In this document: positions 25,507 to 33,764 of the stretch, piece by piece
How the letters are laid out: each line of letters begins with the position of its first letter
Numbering within the stretch: the first letter of the stretch is position 1
DNA from: Salinicola salarius
GTDB lineage: Bacteria > Pseudomonadota > Gammaproteobacteria > Pseudomonadales > Halomonadaceae
Length of the DNA stretch: 64,000 nt
Assembly (NCBI RefSeq): GCF_003206135.1
Contig: NZ_PZJT01000007.1
Location: 1-64,000, forward strand
Direction of reading: 5' to 3'
Program-made: the position numbers and the translations under genes
The notes under the pieces: generated by a model
Seen by the model: the letters and a program-made list of their open reading frames with translations, nothing else
What the model was told of the DNA's origin: nothing
The model's database searches: none

Positions 25507-26105
25507 ACCCGATGCGACAGCGGCAGATTTTTACTGAAGCCATGCAGTTTGCCATCGATGATGATGAGCCGGCCACGTTTCTAAGGTTGTGGCTCGAGGG
25601 TGACTGGGATTCGCTTGAGCGCGAGTGGCCTGGTTATTCGATACCTCTTGAGCTGAGACAAGGTCATCAGCCTTACCATCAAAGTATCAATGCCTGTTCG
25701 AGCGGAGTCGTGAGCAGCTCCGAGCCTCTGGATAAATGGTTGGACAATCAGCGCGGGATCATCAATGACGCGGGTACTTTTCATGCTGGTGTTCTATGGC
25801 CATATCGAGCCAGCGAGCAGTATCTGGCTCTCGACCTAATTGGAAGCGATCAGGAGCTGAATGTCACGATAGCGATCACCGGTCGCCTGAAGCTACCCAA
25901 GTCCATTCGATGCGATCCTTTAATTGAGGTGTCTGACGCAGTCGATGCTCATTACTTGGCCTCACTGATCGCACATGAATTGGATATCACACTGAGTTAC
26001 TGCTCTTTGTCGGGCCCTCTGAGCAGAGACAGGCTTTTGAGGTCGTCGACTACCAGCGAAAAAGATTCGTGCTCGGCACTAAAAGTCAGATGGCCTAATG
26101 CATAA
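25503..26105 (+). CDS. Hypothetical protein, 200 aa, overlapping a convergent gene
   Basis: Starts in the DsbC stop (ATGA overlap). Soluble, mixed fold; MRQRQIFTEAMQFAIDDDEPATFLRLWLEGDW at the start. The last 109 bp overlap the 3' end of the opposite-strand gene, and the lower GC and odd codon use of this end suggest that the original 3' end was replaced. Not recognised. Confidence 0.55.
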   Translation: MNPMRQRQIFTEAMQFAIDDDEPATFLRLWLEGDWDSLEREWPGYSIPLELRQGHQPYHQSINACSSGVVSSSEPLDKWLDNQRGIINDAGTFHAGVLWPYRASEQYLALDLIGSDQELNVTIAITGRLKLPKSIRCDPLIEVSDAVDAHYLASLIAHELDITLSYCSLSGPLSRDRLLRSSTTSEKDSCSALKVRWPNA

Positions 26106-26971
26106 ATTGTGAAATAGCGCCGTTTCTCTGGCTCCTTCAGGATCTCCTCGAAGTAGTTGCTGTGCCGTGCTTCCTCAACAAGGCGTGGAGAAACGTAGAG
26201 TGTTACTGGATAATGTTCGCGCTCTATGCCTTCTCTGCGATGAACCAGCTTGTCATAAAAGCGAAACTCGACACCTTTTCCCCAGCGGCGAATGAACCGT
26301 GCTCCACCAAATATCACTCTCTGGCGAGTTTCCAGCGAGCAGAAGCGGAGGGGCTTGAAGTAATCCACCAACCGAATTTGGCCCATGCCGACGACATGAA
26401 GTTGTATGGACCGTAGTTCGTCGGATGTAAGACGCTTTCGAGCCTGTCGATAAGAGGTAACTAGTCGATCCAGAACGGTGGTCGAGCGCATCCCTGGCTC
26501 GTGGTGTCGTTGAGATGGCGCCCGGTGGGTGTTTCGCCTTGATTCGTCCGTTGAAGGATCAGTACTTCTGCTGTTACCCGCTACATCTTTCCCCGCTTCC
26601 GAACCGGGTGGCGTAAACCGCTCGATAAAATCACTTACCTTGGCTTTGGCGACACGTTGACGAAAATCATCGTCTGACTCGCCATCACCCTGAATAGGCG
26701 CGACGTCCTCAGCTTCCCAAGGGCACCCTTGAACATGCACATCCCTTGATTTACGGAAGTGTGGATCCTTGAAAACCTCGGTGTCTTCCAGAGGCCGGTA
26801 ATCATTTACTCCAAAAACCCGGACACCGGATCGACGACAATCTGGGTTCGTGCAGAGGTAGTGGAAGCGCTCGCGGTTTTCCCCACTCAATGACAGATAT
26901 TCGAACCGCGCCTCGTCGACGGTGACGATGCGGGCAAGCTCTAAACAGAAGGCATGGGTGATGGTTGTCAC
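25997..26971 (-). CDS. Zinc-finger protein with CoiA-like N-terminal region
   Basis: 324 residues. The N-terminal 85 residues carry a probable zinc site (YLCTNPDCR...DPHFRKSRDVHVQGCPW), with C-x4-C and H-x7-H-x3-C spacing resembling CoiA-type nucleases. A charged linker and a basic C-terminal domain follow (FEEILKEPEKRRYFTIYALGHLTF). It is the only gene reading against the transfer operon, sitting between DsbC and PFL_4709. It is moderately lower in GC, so it is probably a later insertion. A nucleic-acid-related role is an inference. Confidence 0.6.
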   Translation of the reverse strand: MTTITHAFCLELARIVTVDEARFEYLSLSGENRERFHYLCTNPDCRRSGVRVFGVNDYRPLEDTEVFKDPHFRKSRDVHVQGCPWEAEDVAPIQGDGESDDDFRQRVAKAKVSDFIERFTPPGSEAGKDVAGNSRSTDPSTDESRRNTHRAPSQRHHEPGMRSTTVLDRLVTSYRQARKRLTSDELRSIQLHVVGMGQIRLVDYFKPLRFCSLETRQRVIFGGARFIRRWGKGVEFRFYDKLVHRREGIEREHYPVTLYVSPRLVEEARHSNYFEEILKEPEKRRYFTIYALGHLTFSAEHESFSLVVDDLKSLSLLRGPDKEQ

Positions 26972-27018
26972 TGCTGTCTTTTGCCGATGAGGGTTCAGCC
27001 AAAACCCTATCCGATCGG

Positions 27019-27030
27019 CTTAACATTCTC
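27019..27030 (+). promoter_or_regulatory. TTAAC element upstream of the PFL_4709 operon
   Basis: CTTAACATTCTC, 74 bp before ATG 27093, in the divergent gap after the inserted minus-strand gene. CCAAAACCCT lies about 20 bp upstream, as in the pilL copy. Confidence 0.6.
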
Positions 27031-27044
27031 TACTGCCCCATGGC

Positions 27045-27085
27045 CTCCCACCCGGTACACCTGTGTGCTGATACCGCCGTGGGAG
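27045..27085 (+). promoter_or_regulatory. Leader hairpin that hides the ribosome site of the PFL_4709 gene
   Basis: CTCCCAC (27045-27051) pairs with GTGGGAG (27079-27085), and CGGTA pairs with TACCG inside. The right arm contains GGGAG, the only good ribosome site for ATG 27093. Translation would therefore depend on opening this hairpin. Confidence 0.6.
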
Positions 27086-27092
27086 CCCGTCC

Positions 27093-27521
27093 ATGTCCAT
27101 CTTCCCTCAGTTGCGGCCACTTGCCGTGCTGTCATCGCTCTGCCTGCTGGCTTGGGGTCAGGCCGCTGTCGCCGGCGTCGAGGTGTTTACGATTGCGGGT
27201 GAGCCAGTCGTCAACGTGCCCAGCGCTGCCGCCGTGGTCGAACTGGATGCGCCGGCGCGTCTCGACGCTCGGCTGTCACAGGATCTTCCCGCTGATCCGT
27301 CACGTGCCAAGCAGATGCTGCAATCGCGCATGAACGACCCTGAGTGGCAGCGGACGCTGCAGGACTATGGCCAGCTCTATCAGGGGGTGGCTCGTGCCTG
27401 GATGCTGGGCATCGAGAGAGTACCAGCCGTGGTGGTCGACAGCCAGTACGTGGTGTACGGCGAGCCGGACATCTCACGCGCGCTCGAGGAGATCGAACAG
27501 GCGAGGGGAGAGCAACCATGA
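27093..27521 (+). CDS. ICE protein, PFL_4709 family (TIGR03757)
   Basis: 142 residues with a signal peptide (cleavage after AVA). VEVFTIAGEPVVN at the mature start and AWMLGIERVPAVVVDSQYVVYGEPDISRALEEIE at the end give a thioredoxin-like, TrbC/TraW-like fold that lacks the catalytic cysteines. First gene of a new transcription unit; four-base overlap with the next gene. Periplasmic transfer component. Confidence 0.9.
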   Translation: MSIFPQLRPLAVLSSLCLLAWGQAAVAGVEVFTIAGEPVVNVPSAAAVVELDAPARLDARLSQDLPADPSRAKQMLQSRMNDPEWQRTLQDYGQLYQGVARAWMLGIERVPAVVVDSQYVVYGEPDISRALEEIEQARGEQP

Positions 27522-28471
27522 AGCGTTCTCTCACGACATTGCCTGTTGCCGTTGCCTTCGCGCTGATTGTCGGGCTGGCCAGCATGACGAGCGCCCCCCG
27601 AGCGCAGGCGATCACGACGCCGGAGATCCTCCAGTCGTCGATGAGTACCCAGTGCCTTGACTACCAGGTCATCGGCATGTGCGCCTGGCTCTACTGTTCG
27701 GCCTGGGGTTGCACAGTACGAACCTCGATCCGGGTGAAGCACTACATCCCCGAACTGGTCGTCAGCGCCTACGAGAACACCGGTGAGAATCCCTGGGCCG
27801 AGATCGCGATGCTGTCTCCCCCGACGGGTGACGCCCTGGGCGGTGGATCCGCGCGCGAGTCCGTCGCGCAGCAGCATTCGAACACGCATTTCAAGAACGT
27901 CGACGCGATCGGCCATCCCTCGGAGCTGTTCTATCGTTTCGCCAGCGGCTTCGGCTGGTTCTGTGAGAGCAACTCGCAACCGCTGATGCCGTACTTCATC
28001 TCAACCCTCGATGCGCTGGCCTGGCGCTCTGGCGTGCCGGAGATGGCCTACCCCGAAGCGCTGACACCGGGGATGCGAGAGATGGGCAGCATGGGCGATC
28101 TGTGGAGCCCGATCTATCCGCGCAGTGGCTTCGTCTCCCAGACCCACGACTACAAGGTTGCGGCGACGGCGGCACAGCGTGCTGCCGACGTCGTGACGCG
28201 CAGCGGACAGCCTCACGTCTATCAGCCCCTCATCGCCCGGGATTCCGAGAGCAACGGCATTTGGGGGCCGGATCCGGTCAAGGAGGGTGATGCCGAGACC
28301 CACGAGTGGCAGGAGCTGGCACCCAACATGCGCATGTCCTGCTCGACCTTTCCCGACGGTGGCGAGAACGATCAGCTGCAGGAACCGGGCGACTACGCCT
28401 GGGCGCTGTGGCGGCCCTATCGCTGTTGCAAGAAACGCGGCCAGGAATTGCTGTACTTCACCGGAGAGTAA
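27518..28471 (+). CDS. TraU-like ICE protein, PFL_4710 family (TIGR03756)
   Basis: 317 residues, signal peptide to AQA. Many cysteines (CLDYQVIGMCAWLYCSAWGC at about 42-62, and CRCCKK-like YRCCKKRG near the end) imply extensive disulfides. The CxxG/C pattern and PSELFYRFASGFGWFCESN are recognisable. TraU homologs act in the periplasm in pilus or channel assembly, which fits the dsbC gene 2 kb upstream. Confidence 0.9.
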   Translation: MKRSLTTLPVAVAFALIVGLASMTSAPRAQAITTPEILQSSMSTQCLDYQVIGMCAWLYCSAWGCTVRTSIRVKHYIPELVVSAYENTGENPWAEIAMLSPPTGDALGGGSARESVAQQHSNTHFKNVDAIGHPSELFYRFASGFGWFCESNSQPLMPYFISTLDALAWRSGVPEMAYPEALTPGMREMGSMGDLWSPIYPRSGFVSQTHDYKVAATAAQRAADVVTRSGQPHVYQPLIARDSESNGIWGPDPVKEGDAETHEWQELAPNMRMSCSTFPDGGENDQLQEPGDYAWALWRPYRCCKKRGQELLYFTGE

Positions 28472-28474
28472 GCC

Positions 28475-29902
28475 ATGAAACGAACCCTAATTCCGCTGAC
28501 CCTCTCGGTAGCTCTCGCGACACCGCTGCTGGCTCAGGCGCAGTCCGCGGACAGCCTCTATTACGACATCGGGGGTGCCGCCCCGTTTGGTGCCTCTGCA
28601 GGGCTGGGACATGGCCCCAGAGTGCAGGGACTCGGTGTCAGCTGGGACGTCAATGCCACCTGCGGCAATTTTGACGTGGGATCGACGGTGAGTAACCAGC
28701 TCAACGGCGTCACCAACGGCTTCCAGAACATGATGGGCAGCGTGGTCTCCAATGCGACTGGCGCGGTGGCCAGCCTGCCCGCGATGATCATCCAGCGCTC
28801 CAATCCTGCGCTTTACGACCTGCTGACCAACGGCGTCATGCAGGGGCGGCTCGATTTCGACAAGTCGAAGCTCTCCTGCCAGCGCATGTCCGAGCAGCTG
28901 GCCGATGCCACGATCGGTGGCCAGATGCAGCAAGCGGCGATGGCAGAGAATTGGCAGGACATTGCGGCCGGCAACACGGATGCCGTCTCAGCCCAGGAGC
29001 AAGCCGAAGCCCAGGCTGGCAACGCTGGCCGGACTTGGGTCGGCGGGCAGAAGCGTGGCGGCAGTGGTCAGCAGCCGATGAGGGTGGTCGAGGACACGGC
29101 CAAGGCCGGGTACAACCTGCTGTACGGTCGCACCGATCCCACGAGTGACGAGTCAGTATCCGGTGGGGGCGACGGCTGGGGATCGGTGGCGACCTCGAGC
29201 GGGGATTGGGTCGGCGGTGGTGGCATCGCCGGCGGCAATGGCGGTTCAGGTGGTAGCGGTAACGACTGTCAGGGCGGCATGTGTACCGTTTGGGGATCGC
29301 CCTCCGCCGCCGCCGAGTGGACCAGGAAGATCGTCGGCGATACCGAGCTGCGCTCCTGCGACGGCTGCGAGAAATCCGAGACCATCGCCGGTACCGGGCT
29401 GATCCGAGAACTCGAGGACGAGCAGAGCGATATTCACGAGACGCTGGTCGGCATGCTCAACGGTGGCGAGATCACCCAGTCGAAGCTCAACGACGTCTCC
29501 GCCGGCAATGGCCTGGCCGTATCGCGCGGCGTGATCGAGGCCATGCGTAGCGATCCCCAGGGGCCGCTGCTGGCCCAACGCCTCTCAAGCGAGATGGCGC
29601 TGGCTCGCACCCTGACCAAGGCCATGTGGGCACGACGCGCGCTGATCGCGGGCTCCAGTGATCCCGGCATCGAAGGTAATCCCGAGGGCATGACCGCGCT
29701 GGACCGCAAGGTCGATGCCTTCAACCGCGACATCGAACTGCTACAGAGCGAGATGGAGATCCGCAAATCGCTGTCGAGCAACGCGGCTATGCAGGCACTG
29801 CGTCGCGCGGCCAATCGATCCATGGGATCCAGTCCGGACGAGACCACTCTCCCGTCCCCGGTGCTCGATGAGCGCGGCCAGCCGCTGCAGGGAGGTGAGT
29901 GA
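28475..29902 (+). CDS. ICE protein, PFL_4711 family (TIGR03755)
   Basis: 475 residues, signal peptide (cleavage after AQA). The family start YYDIGGAAPFGASA is clear; FDKSKLSCQRMSEQL and a Gly-rich stretch (about 228-260) follow, then a helical C-terminus. The Gly/Ser run is longer than I would expect and may be a hinge. TraH/TraN-type place in the operon, periplasmic or outer membrane. Function unproven. Confidence 0.88.
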   Translation: MKRTLIPLTLSVALATPLLAQAQSADSLYYDIGGAAPFGASAGLGHGPRVQGLGVSWDVNATCGNFDVGSTVSNQLNGVTNGFQNMMGSVVSNATGAVASLPAMIIQRSNPALYDLLTNGVMQGRLDFDKSKLSCQRMSEQLADATIGGQMQQAAMAENWQDIAAGNTDAVSAQEQAEAQAGNAGRTWVGGQKRGGSGQQPMRVVEDTAKAGYNLLYGRTDPTSDESVSGGGDGWGSVATSSGDWVGGGGIAGGNGGSGGSGNDCQGGMCTVWGSPSAAAEWTRKIVGDTELRSCDGCEKSETIAGTGLIRELEDEQSDIHETLVGMLNGGEITQSKLNDVSAGNGLAVSRGVIEAMRSDPQGPLLAQRLSSEMALARTLTKAMWARRALIAGSSDPGIEGNPEGMTALDRKVDAFNRDIELLQSEMEIRKSLSSNAAMQALRRAANRSMGSSPDETTLPSPVLDERGQPLQGGE

Positions 29903-30279
29903 TGCGCCCGACAAAACTGATCGACCCTCGTCGGTGGCCATCCCCCGTGGTGTTCGTGGTCGCCTTGATCGGTGTATTCCTGCTCAGCGGCGTGGTCGTG
30001 TCGCTGGCCATTCAGTTGATGGGGAGTCGTGAAGCTTTTGCCGCGGCCAAGCAGGCCGCGCTGCCATGGCTCTTTCTATGGCGCTGGGCGTGCTATGCCG
30101 CACTCATCCTGGCCTGGTTGAAACTCTGGAAGCCGCGTGTCCTGGCTCGTCTCGGTGAGGATCGGGATGGAGGGGAGGCGGCGCGTGAGCGTCTCAAGCG
30201 TCTCGAGAGCCTGACGTTGGTCGTCATGGTCGGCATCGAGCTGTTCAACGTGCTCGACTGGCTGGGAGGTAGATCATGA
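29902..30279 (+). CDS. Small membrane protein between PFL_4711 and traG
   Basis: 125 residues, three predicted membrane helices (about 15-40, 55-72 and 100-118) with a charged cytoplasmic loop (RLGEDRDGGEAARERLKRLES). Start overlaps the previous stop (TGATG) and its stop overlaps traG (ATGA). Proteins of this kind occupy this slot in related ICEs; function unknown. Confidence 0.75.
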   Translation: MRPTKLIDPRRWPSPVVFVVALIGVFLLSGVVVSLAIQLMGSREAFAAAKQAALPWLFLWRWACYAALILAWLKLWKPRVLARLGEDRDGGEAARERLKRLESLTLVVMVGIELFNVLDWLGGRS

Positions 30280-31799
30280 GCGCGGAGCTGAACGTCAGCG
30301 ACTACTTCGAGATGGTCATGCTGATGATCGGCTGGGTCGTGAACAACGCCCTGTGGTCATCGCTGATGCAGACCGGCCTGGCGCTGGTTCCGTTTGTTGC
30401 ACTGATCGTATCAGAGTGGTTCAAGGTGCGTCAGGAAGGGGAGGACGAGGGTAACAAGGGCGTGCTGTTGATCGCGCGCATCGAGACCCGGCTCTACGCC
30501 ATGGTCATCTGTTATGTCTTCACGTGCGTGCCGATGATGAGTCTGTCGTTCAACCCGGTGAACGCCGTCGAGCGGACCAACGGCAGTGGTCAGTCCTGCA
30601 GTGTCGCTGTCATTGGTCAGGGACAGTGGGGGAGCAACACTCTCAACTCGATCGACGGCCAGTCCGCCGAGATCCCTCTCTGGTGGGCACTCGTGCATGC
30701 CGTTTCGAAGGGTGTCACCAACGTTGCCGTCTCGAGCATTCCCTGCAGCCCGGATCTACAGGCCATTACCTCCGAGATCGATGCGCAGGAGATCACCGAC
30801 CCCGGACTCAAGCGGGAACTGGGCGAGTTCCAGCAACAGTGCTATGGAGCGGCGCGAAATTTGCTGTTCCAGCAAGGTGGCTCGATCGAGGCGCTCGAAG
30901 CCCAAGACGTCGATTGGCTCGGCAGCGAGTACTTCCTCGATACCCCCGGCTACTACGACTCGTTCTATGCCGGCCGGCCGATCGCGGGCTTCCCCTACGA
31001 TGCCAATCGCGACCAGGCACGTCCTGGCACTGGCCCTGGGCGCCCCGGGTATCCGAGCTGCCGGCAGTGGTGGGAGAACGGCGAGAGCGGCCTTTACGCC
31101 CGTCTGCATGATCAGGTCGATCCGGGTATCTGGGATGGCGTCCGCTCGATCTTTTCGTCCACGGATGCCGAGGGAGAGGTCATTCGGCGTCTGATCAGTC
31201 AGCGCGCCGGATCCGCCAATGGCAATCAGGACATCGCTGTCACCGGCTATGGCAATCTGGATGGCACGAGCATCGAGGATGGGCTGTCCATGGTCGCCGG
31301 TGGTGTGGGCGGCGCTATGGGCGCAGTGCTGGGCAAGGCCGGCATGGACATGCTCAAGCGCGCGCTGCCTATGGTGCAGTACATTCTGATCATGGCGGTG
31401 GTGATCTGTCTGCCGTTCGTGATGACGATCTCCGGCTACTCGTTCAAGGTGGCTGGCACTGCGAGTTTCGGGCTGTTTGCGCTATGGTTCCTGACCTTCT
31501 GGTGGGAGCTGGCACGCTGGATCAACGCAAACCTGATCAATCTGCTCTACAGCTCGGACGCCGCCAAGATGTCGTTCGTCGCAGCGGCGCAGAACGGCTA
31601 TGACAAGCTGGTGCTGATCTTCGTTGAGTGGGCGACGTTCTTGATCTTGCCGGGGATCTGGGTTGCAGCGCTTGGTTGGGCGGGGATGAAAGTTGGTGAG
31701 GGAGTTGGTAAGTCACTAACCACTGGAACCGCTGGTGCGAAAGGCGCTGGAGACAAAGCGAGTAGCACTGCTGAGAAAGTTGCTACTAAAGGCCGTTGA
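30276..31799 (+). CDS. traG: TraG N-terminal-domain protein
   Basis: 507 residues. Membrane helices near 15-50 and 75-90, a long periplasmic part with six cysteines (120-330), and a bundle of hydrophobic helices at 360-470 (MVQYILIMAVVICLPFVMTI, FGLFALWFLTFWWEL). This is the TraG-N layout, involved in channel assembly or mating-pair stabilisation. The last 30 residues are Gly/Ala/Thr/Lys-rich and the codon usage there shifts toward AT, perhaps the scar of the insertion that follows. Confidence 0.9.
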   Translation: MSAELNVSDYFEMVMLMIGWVVNNALWSSLMQTGLALVPFVALIVSEWFKVRQEGEDEGNKGVLLIARIETRLYAMVICYVFTCVPMMSLSFNPVNAVERTNGSGQSCSVAVIGQGQWGSNTLNSIDGQSAEIPLWWALVHAVSKGVTNVAVSSIPCSPDLQAITSEIDAQEITDPGLKRELGEFQQQCYGAARNLLFQQGGSIEALEAQDVDWLGSEYFLDTPGYYDSFYAGRPIAGFPYDANRDQARPGTGPGRPGYPSCRQWWENGESGLYARLHDQVDPGIWDGVRSIFSSTDAEGEVIRRLISQRAGSANGNQDIAVTGYGNLDGTSIEDGLSMVAGGVGGAMGAVLGKAGMDMLKRALPMVQYILIMAVVICLPFVMTISGYSFKVAGTASFGLFALWFLTFWWELARWINANLINLLYSSDAAKMSFVAAAQNGYDKLVLIFVEWATFLILPGIWVAALGWAGMKVGEGVGKSLTTGTAGAKGAGDKASSTAEKVATKGR

Positions 31800-31823
31800 G
31801 GTTACGGCTCTCTGACACAGCTT

Positions 31824-31855
31824 GAATAAGGGCTGGTACAGTATGGCCCTTATTC
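31824..31855. terminator. Bidirectional terminator between convergent genes
   Basis: GAATAAGGGC (31824-31833) pairs with GCCCTTATTC (31846-31855). It is AT-rich at its base on both sides, so it can stop traG transcription and the opposite small gene. Its right arm overlaps the last codons of the minus-strand gene. Confidence 0.75.
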
Positions 31856-32122
31856 ATTATCCAAGTTGTAACCGCCCTGATAGTAGCCAGGACCATCTGG
31901 ACCGAAAGTGTGAAAGCCATCTTCAACGTCCAGTGGGCCACTCCAAACGTGGTCTTTGTCGTGTCCCGACACGTTATCGACCGCAGCTTTGCCAATAAAT
32001 GTCGCTGCCAGTCCGGCTGTTCCCGCTACCGCCACCTTGCCTGTGATCTTGCCGAGGTCCCACGCGAGCTTCGCGGTAGCCTTGCGGCCTTTGGCGGTAG
32101 TGACGAGTTCTGTGAGCTTCAT
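31850..32122 (-). CDS. Small protein with hydrophobic centre, unknown
   Basis: 90 residues from ATG 32122, preceded by GGAG at a spacing of 7. MKLTELVTTAKGRKATAKLAWDLGKITGK is basic; VAVAGTAGLAATFIGKAAV could be a membrane helix; the tail is acidic and Gly/Tyr-rich. A lysogeny-like or entry-exclusion role is possible but not supported. Convergent with traG. Confidence 0.55.
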   Translation of the reverse strand: MKLTELVTTAKGRKATAKLAWDLGKITGKVAVAGTAGLAATFIGKAAVDNVSGHDKDHVWSGPLDVEDGFHTFGPDGPGYYQGGYNLDNE

Positions 32123-32375
32123 GGGCCATCTCCCATGCACTGATGCGGAGTATGGATTCAGACTACCCCGGGTGATAATGAACGGCAAGGCCTAATCGGC
32201 CTCGACCGCAATGTCAACCGAGACTGCTGTGGCAGGCACCAGATCCGTCCCGACGGCCCTTAGGCATCGGCCAAGACTCCAGAGATTAGGGTTTGTTGTC
32301 CACCTCGACAACTATAGGATCTTGATCCTGGGATACTCAAAGTTTATATTTGTGTCTGTAGATCAGGAGGCAAAC

Positions 32376-32777
32376 ATGATAGCCGTAGAGAATCTGGCCA
32401 ACGACAAGGCGCGCAACACTTCAGGACTACGCGCTGCGGTGAAGATACTGGAAAAATGGGGTGCCACCCAGGACCAGGGTTCTGAGGTCCTGCGTATTTC
32501 TCGCAGCACCTACAACCGCGCAAAACGCGCCGGCCAGGATTGGCAGGTGAACATCGATCCTGATCAGCTGACGCGGGTCAGTCTGGTGCTGAATATCCAC
32601 GCTGCGCTGAGGACGTTATTCGAGAACCCAGCCAACGTGTATGGCTTTGTGAACATGCCCAACCACAACCCTGGCTTCAACGGCCTCACCCCCTTGGAGT
32701 CGATGACTCGCGCCGGTCTTCCGGGGCTTTACGAGACCTTCAAGCGCATCGACGGCCTGCGGGGCGCCCAGTGGTAA
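32376..32777 (+). CDS. Xre/MbcA/ParS-type antitoxin of a RES toxin
   Basis: 133 residues. N-terminal helix-turn-helix (VKILEKWGATQDQGSEVLRISRSTYNRAKR) and a C-terminal DUF2384-type segment (RVSLVLNIHAALRTLFENPANVYGFVNMPNHNPGFNGLTPLESM). CAGGAGG (32364-32370) supports ATG 32376. It binds and neutralises the RES toxin and probably represses its own promoter. Stop overlaps the toxin start by a few bases. Confidence 0.9.
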   Translation: MIAVENLANDKARNTSGLRAAVKILEKWGATQDQGSEVLRISRSTYNRAKRAGQDWQVNIDPDQLTRVSLVLNIHAALRTLFENPANVYGFVNMPNHNPGFNGLTPLESMTRAGLPGLYETFKRIDGLRGAQW

Positions 32778-33463
32778 GACTTGAAGAGATACCACGACTG
32801 CCTGCAGAGACTCGCCGAGCGCATCGACTGGTCAACTCCAAGTTTCCACCGATCAGCCTGTTCGATGACGTGGCCGACGAGAAAGAGTTCGACGCGCTGC
32901 ATCAGCTCCAGGCGCTCACCAACCCTCGGCTGCAGGCTGAGACAGGCGATCTCGGACTCATCGACCGAGAAGACATTCCTTTCGGCATAGCGGGCTGCTC
33001 CTACGCGGTTGCTCCGTTCACCCACCTCAATACCAGCGGTTCGCGATTCAGCGACGGGAGCTTCGGAGTGCTGTACCTGGCTGACTGCCTGGATACGGCC
33101 ATCGCCGAGGTTCGCCATCACCAGGAGGTCTACTGGCACAACGTGCCTGATCTAGACTTTGACCGCTTCGTATTCCGTGAACTGGTTTGCGAGTTCTCTG
33201 AGGCTGAACTTCTAGACCTCTGTCAATTACCGTTGGGCGATCCCATTTTTGCTCCGAACGACTACACCGCCAGTCGTGCGCTTGGCGCCGCAGCCAGCGC
33301 GCATAAGGTCCCTGGCATCAGGTACCCCTCCGTTAGGCAAGAGGGCGCACGGTGCTGGGGCCTCATGACCCCGCGCTATGTTCGCTCGATCGTGCAGTCC
33401 TCCCATCTTGAGATGATCTGGAACCAGGGAGTCACAGCGGTCAATATCGTAAGTCAGCCCTGA
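32771..33463 (+). CDS. RES-domain toxin (NAD+ depleting)
   Basis: 230 residues from a GTG that overlaps the antitoxin stop. The RES core is seen in HRLVNSKFPP, GSRFSDGSFGVLYLADCLDTAIAEVRHH (the Arg, Tyr and Glu of the active site) and GIRYPSVRQEGARCWGLM. Known RES toxins degrade NAD+ and stop growth. As a pair with the upstream gene it would stabilise the ICE after excision. Codon usage is close to the backbone. Confidence 0.9.
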   Translation: MVRLEEIPRLPAETRRAHRLVNSKFPPISLFDDVADEKEFDALHQLQALTNPRLQAETGDLGLIDREDIPFGIAGCSYAVAPFTHLNTSGSRFSDGSFGVLYLADCLDTAIAEVRHHQEVYWHNVPDLDFDRFVFRELVCEFSEAELLDLCQLPLGDPIFAPNDYTASRALGAAASAHKVPGIRYPSVRQEGARCWGLMTPRYVRSIVQSSHLEMIWNQGVTAVNIVSQP

Positions 33464-33764
33464 GGCAGTACCCCCCGAGGAAAGGATAAAGGGCTTCAAG
33501 CAAAGGGATGGAAGGGAAGGGTGAGTAAGGGGAAGGGGGTTATCCAGTTGTTTGGACAGGGCAACCCCAAAGGGCCGGGCGAGGGAAAGGGCCAAAGGGC
33601 GGCTCCATGGGTAGTCGCTACTGAGTGTCTTCCAGTTCAGAGACTCACCTTCAGCGTCGGGTTTCGGCCAGAAGCGGACTTTCAGACCATGCTGATATAG
33701 CTCCTGGGCTCAGCCGCCGGTTGACGCGCTAGCGCAAACCGGTCGGCTGCAGCCCATGGTTACA
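33464..33764. other. Intergenic region with two G-rich tracts
   Basis: No gene. The + strand holds two runs of four or more G-tracts (33514-33539 and 33572-33599) capable of forming G-quadruplexes. The rest, 33600-33764, contains GGTTGACGCGCTAGCGCAAACCGG-like inverted repeats just after the ATPase stop, possibly its terminator. Confidence 0.6.

Noticed and set aside
26162..26416. Plus-strand frame inside the CoiA-like gene
   Set aside because: Antisense to a gene with a zinc-binding motif; no ribosome site.
30524..31194. Arg/Ser/Pro-rich frames across traG
   Set aside because: Composition is that of shadow frames in GC-rich DNA; traG is clear in the other frame.
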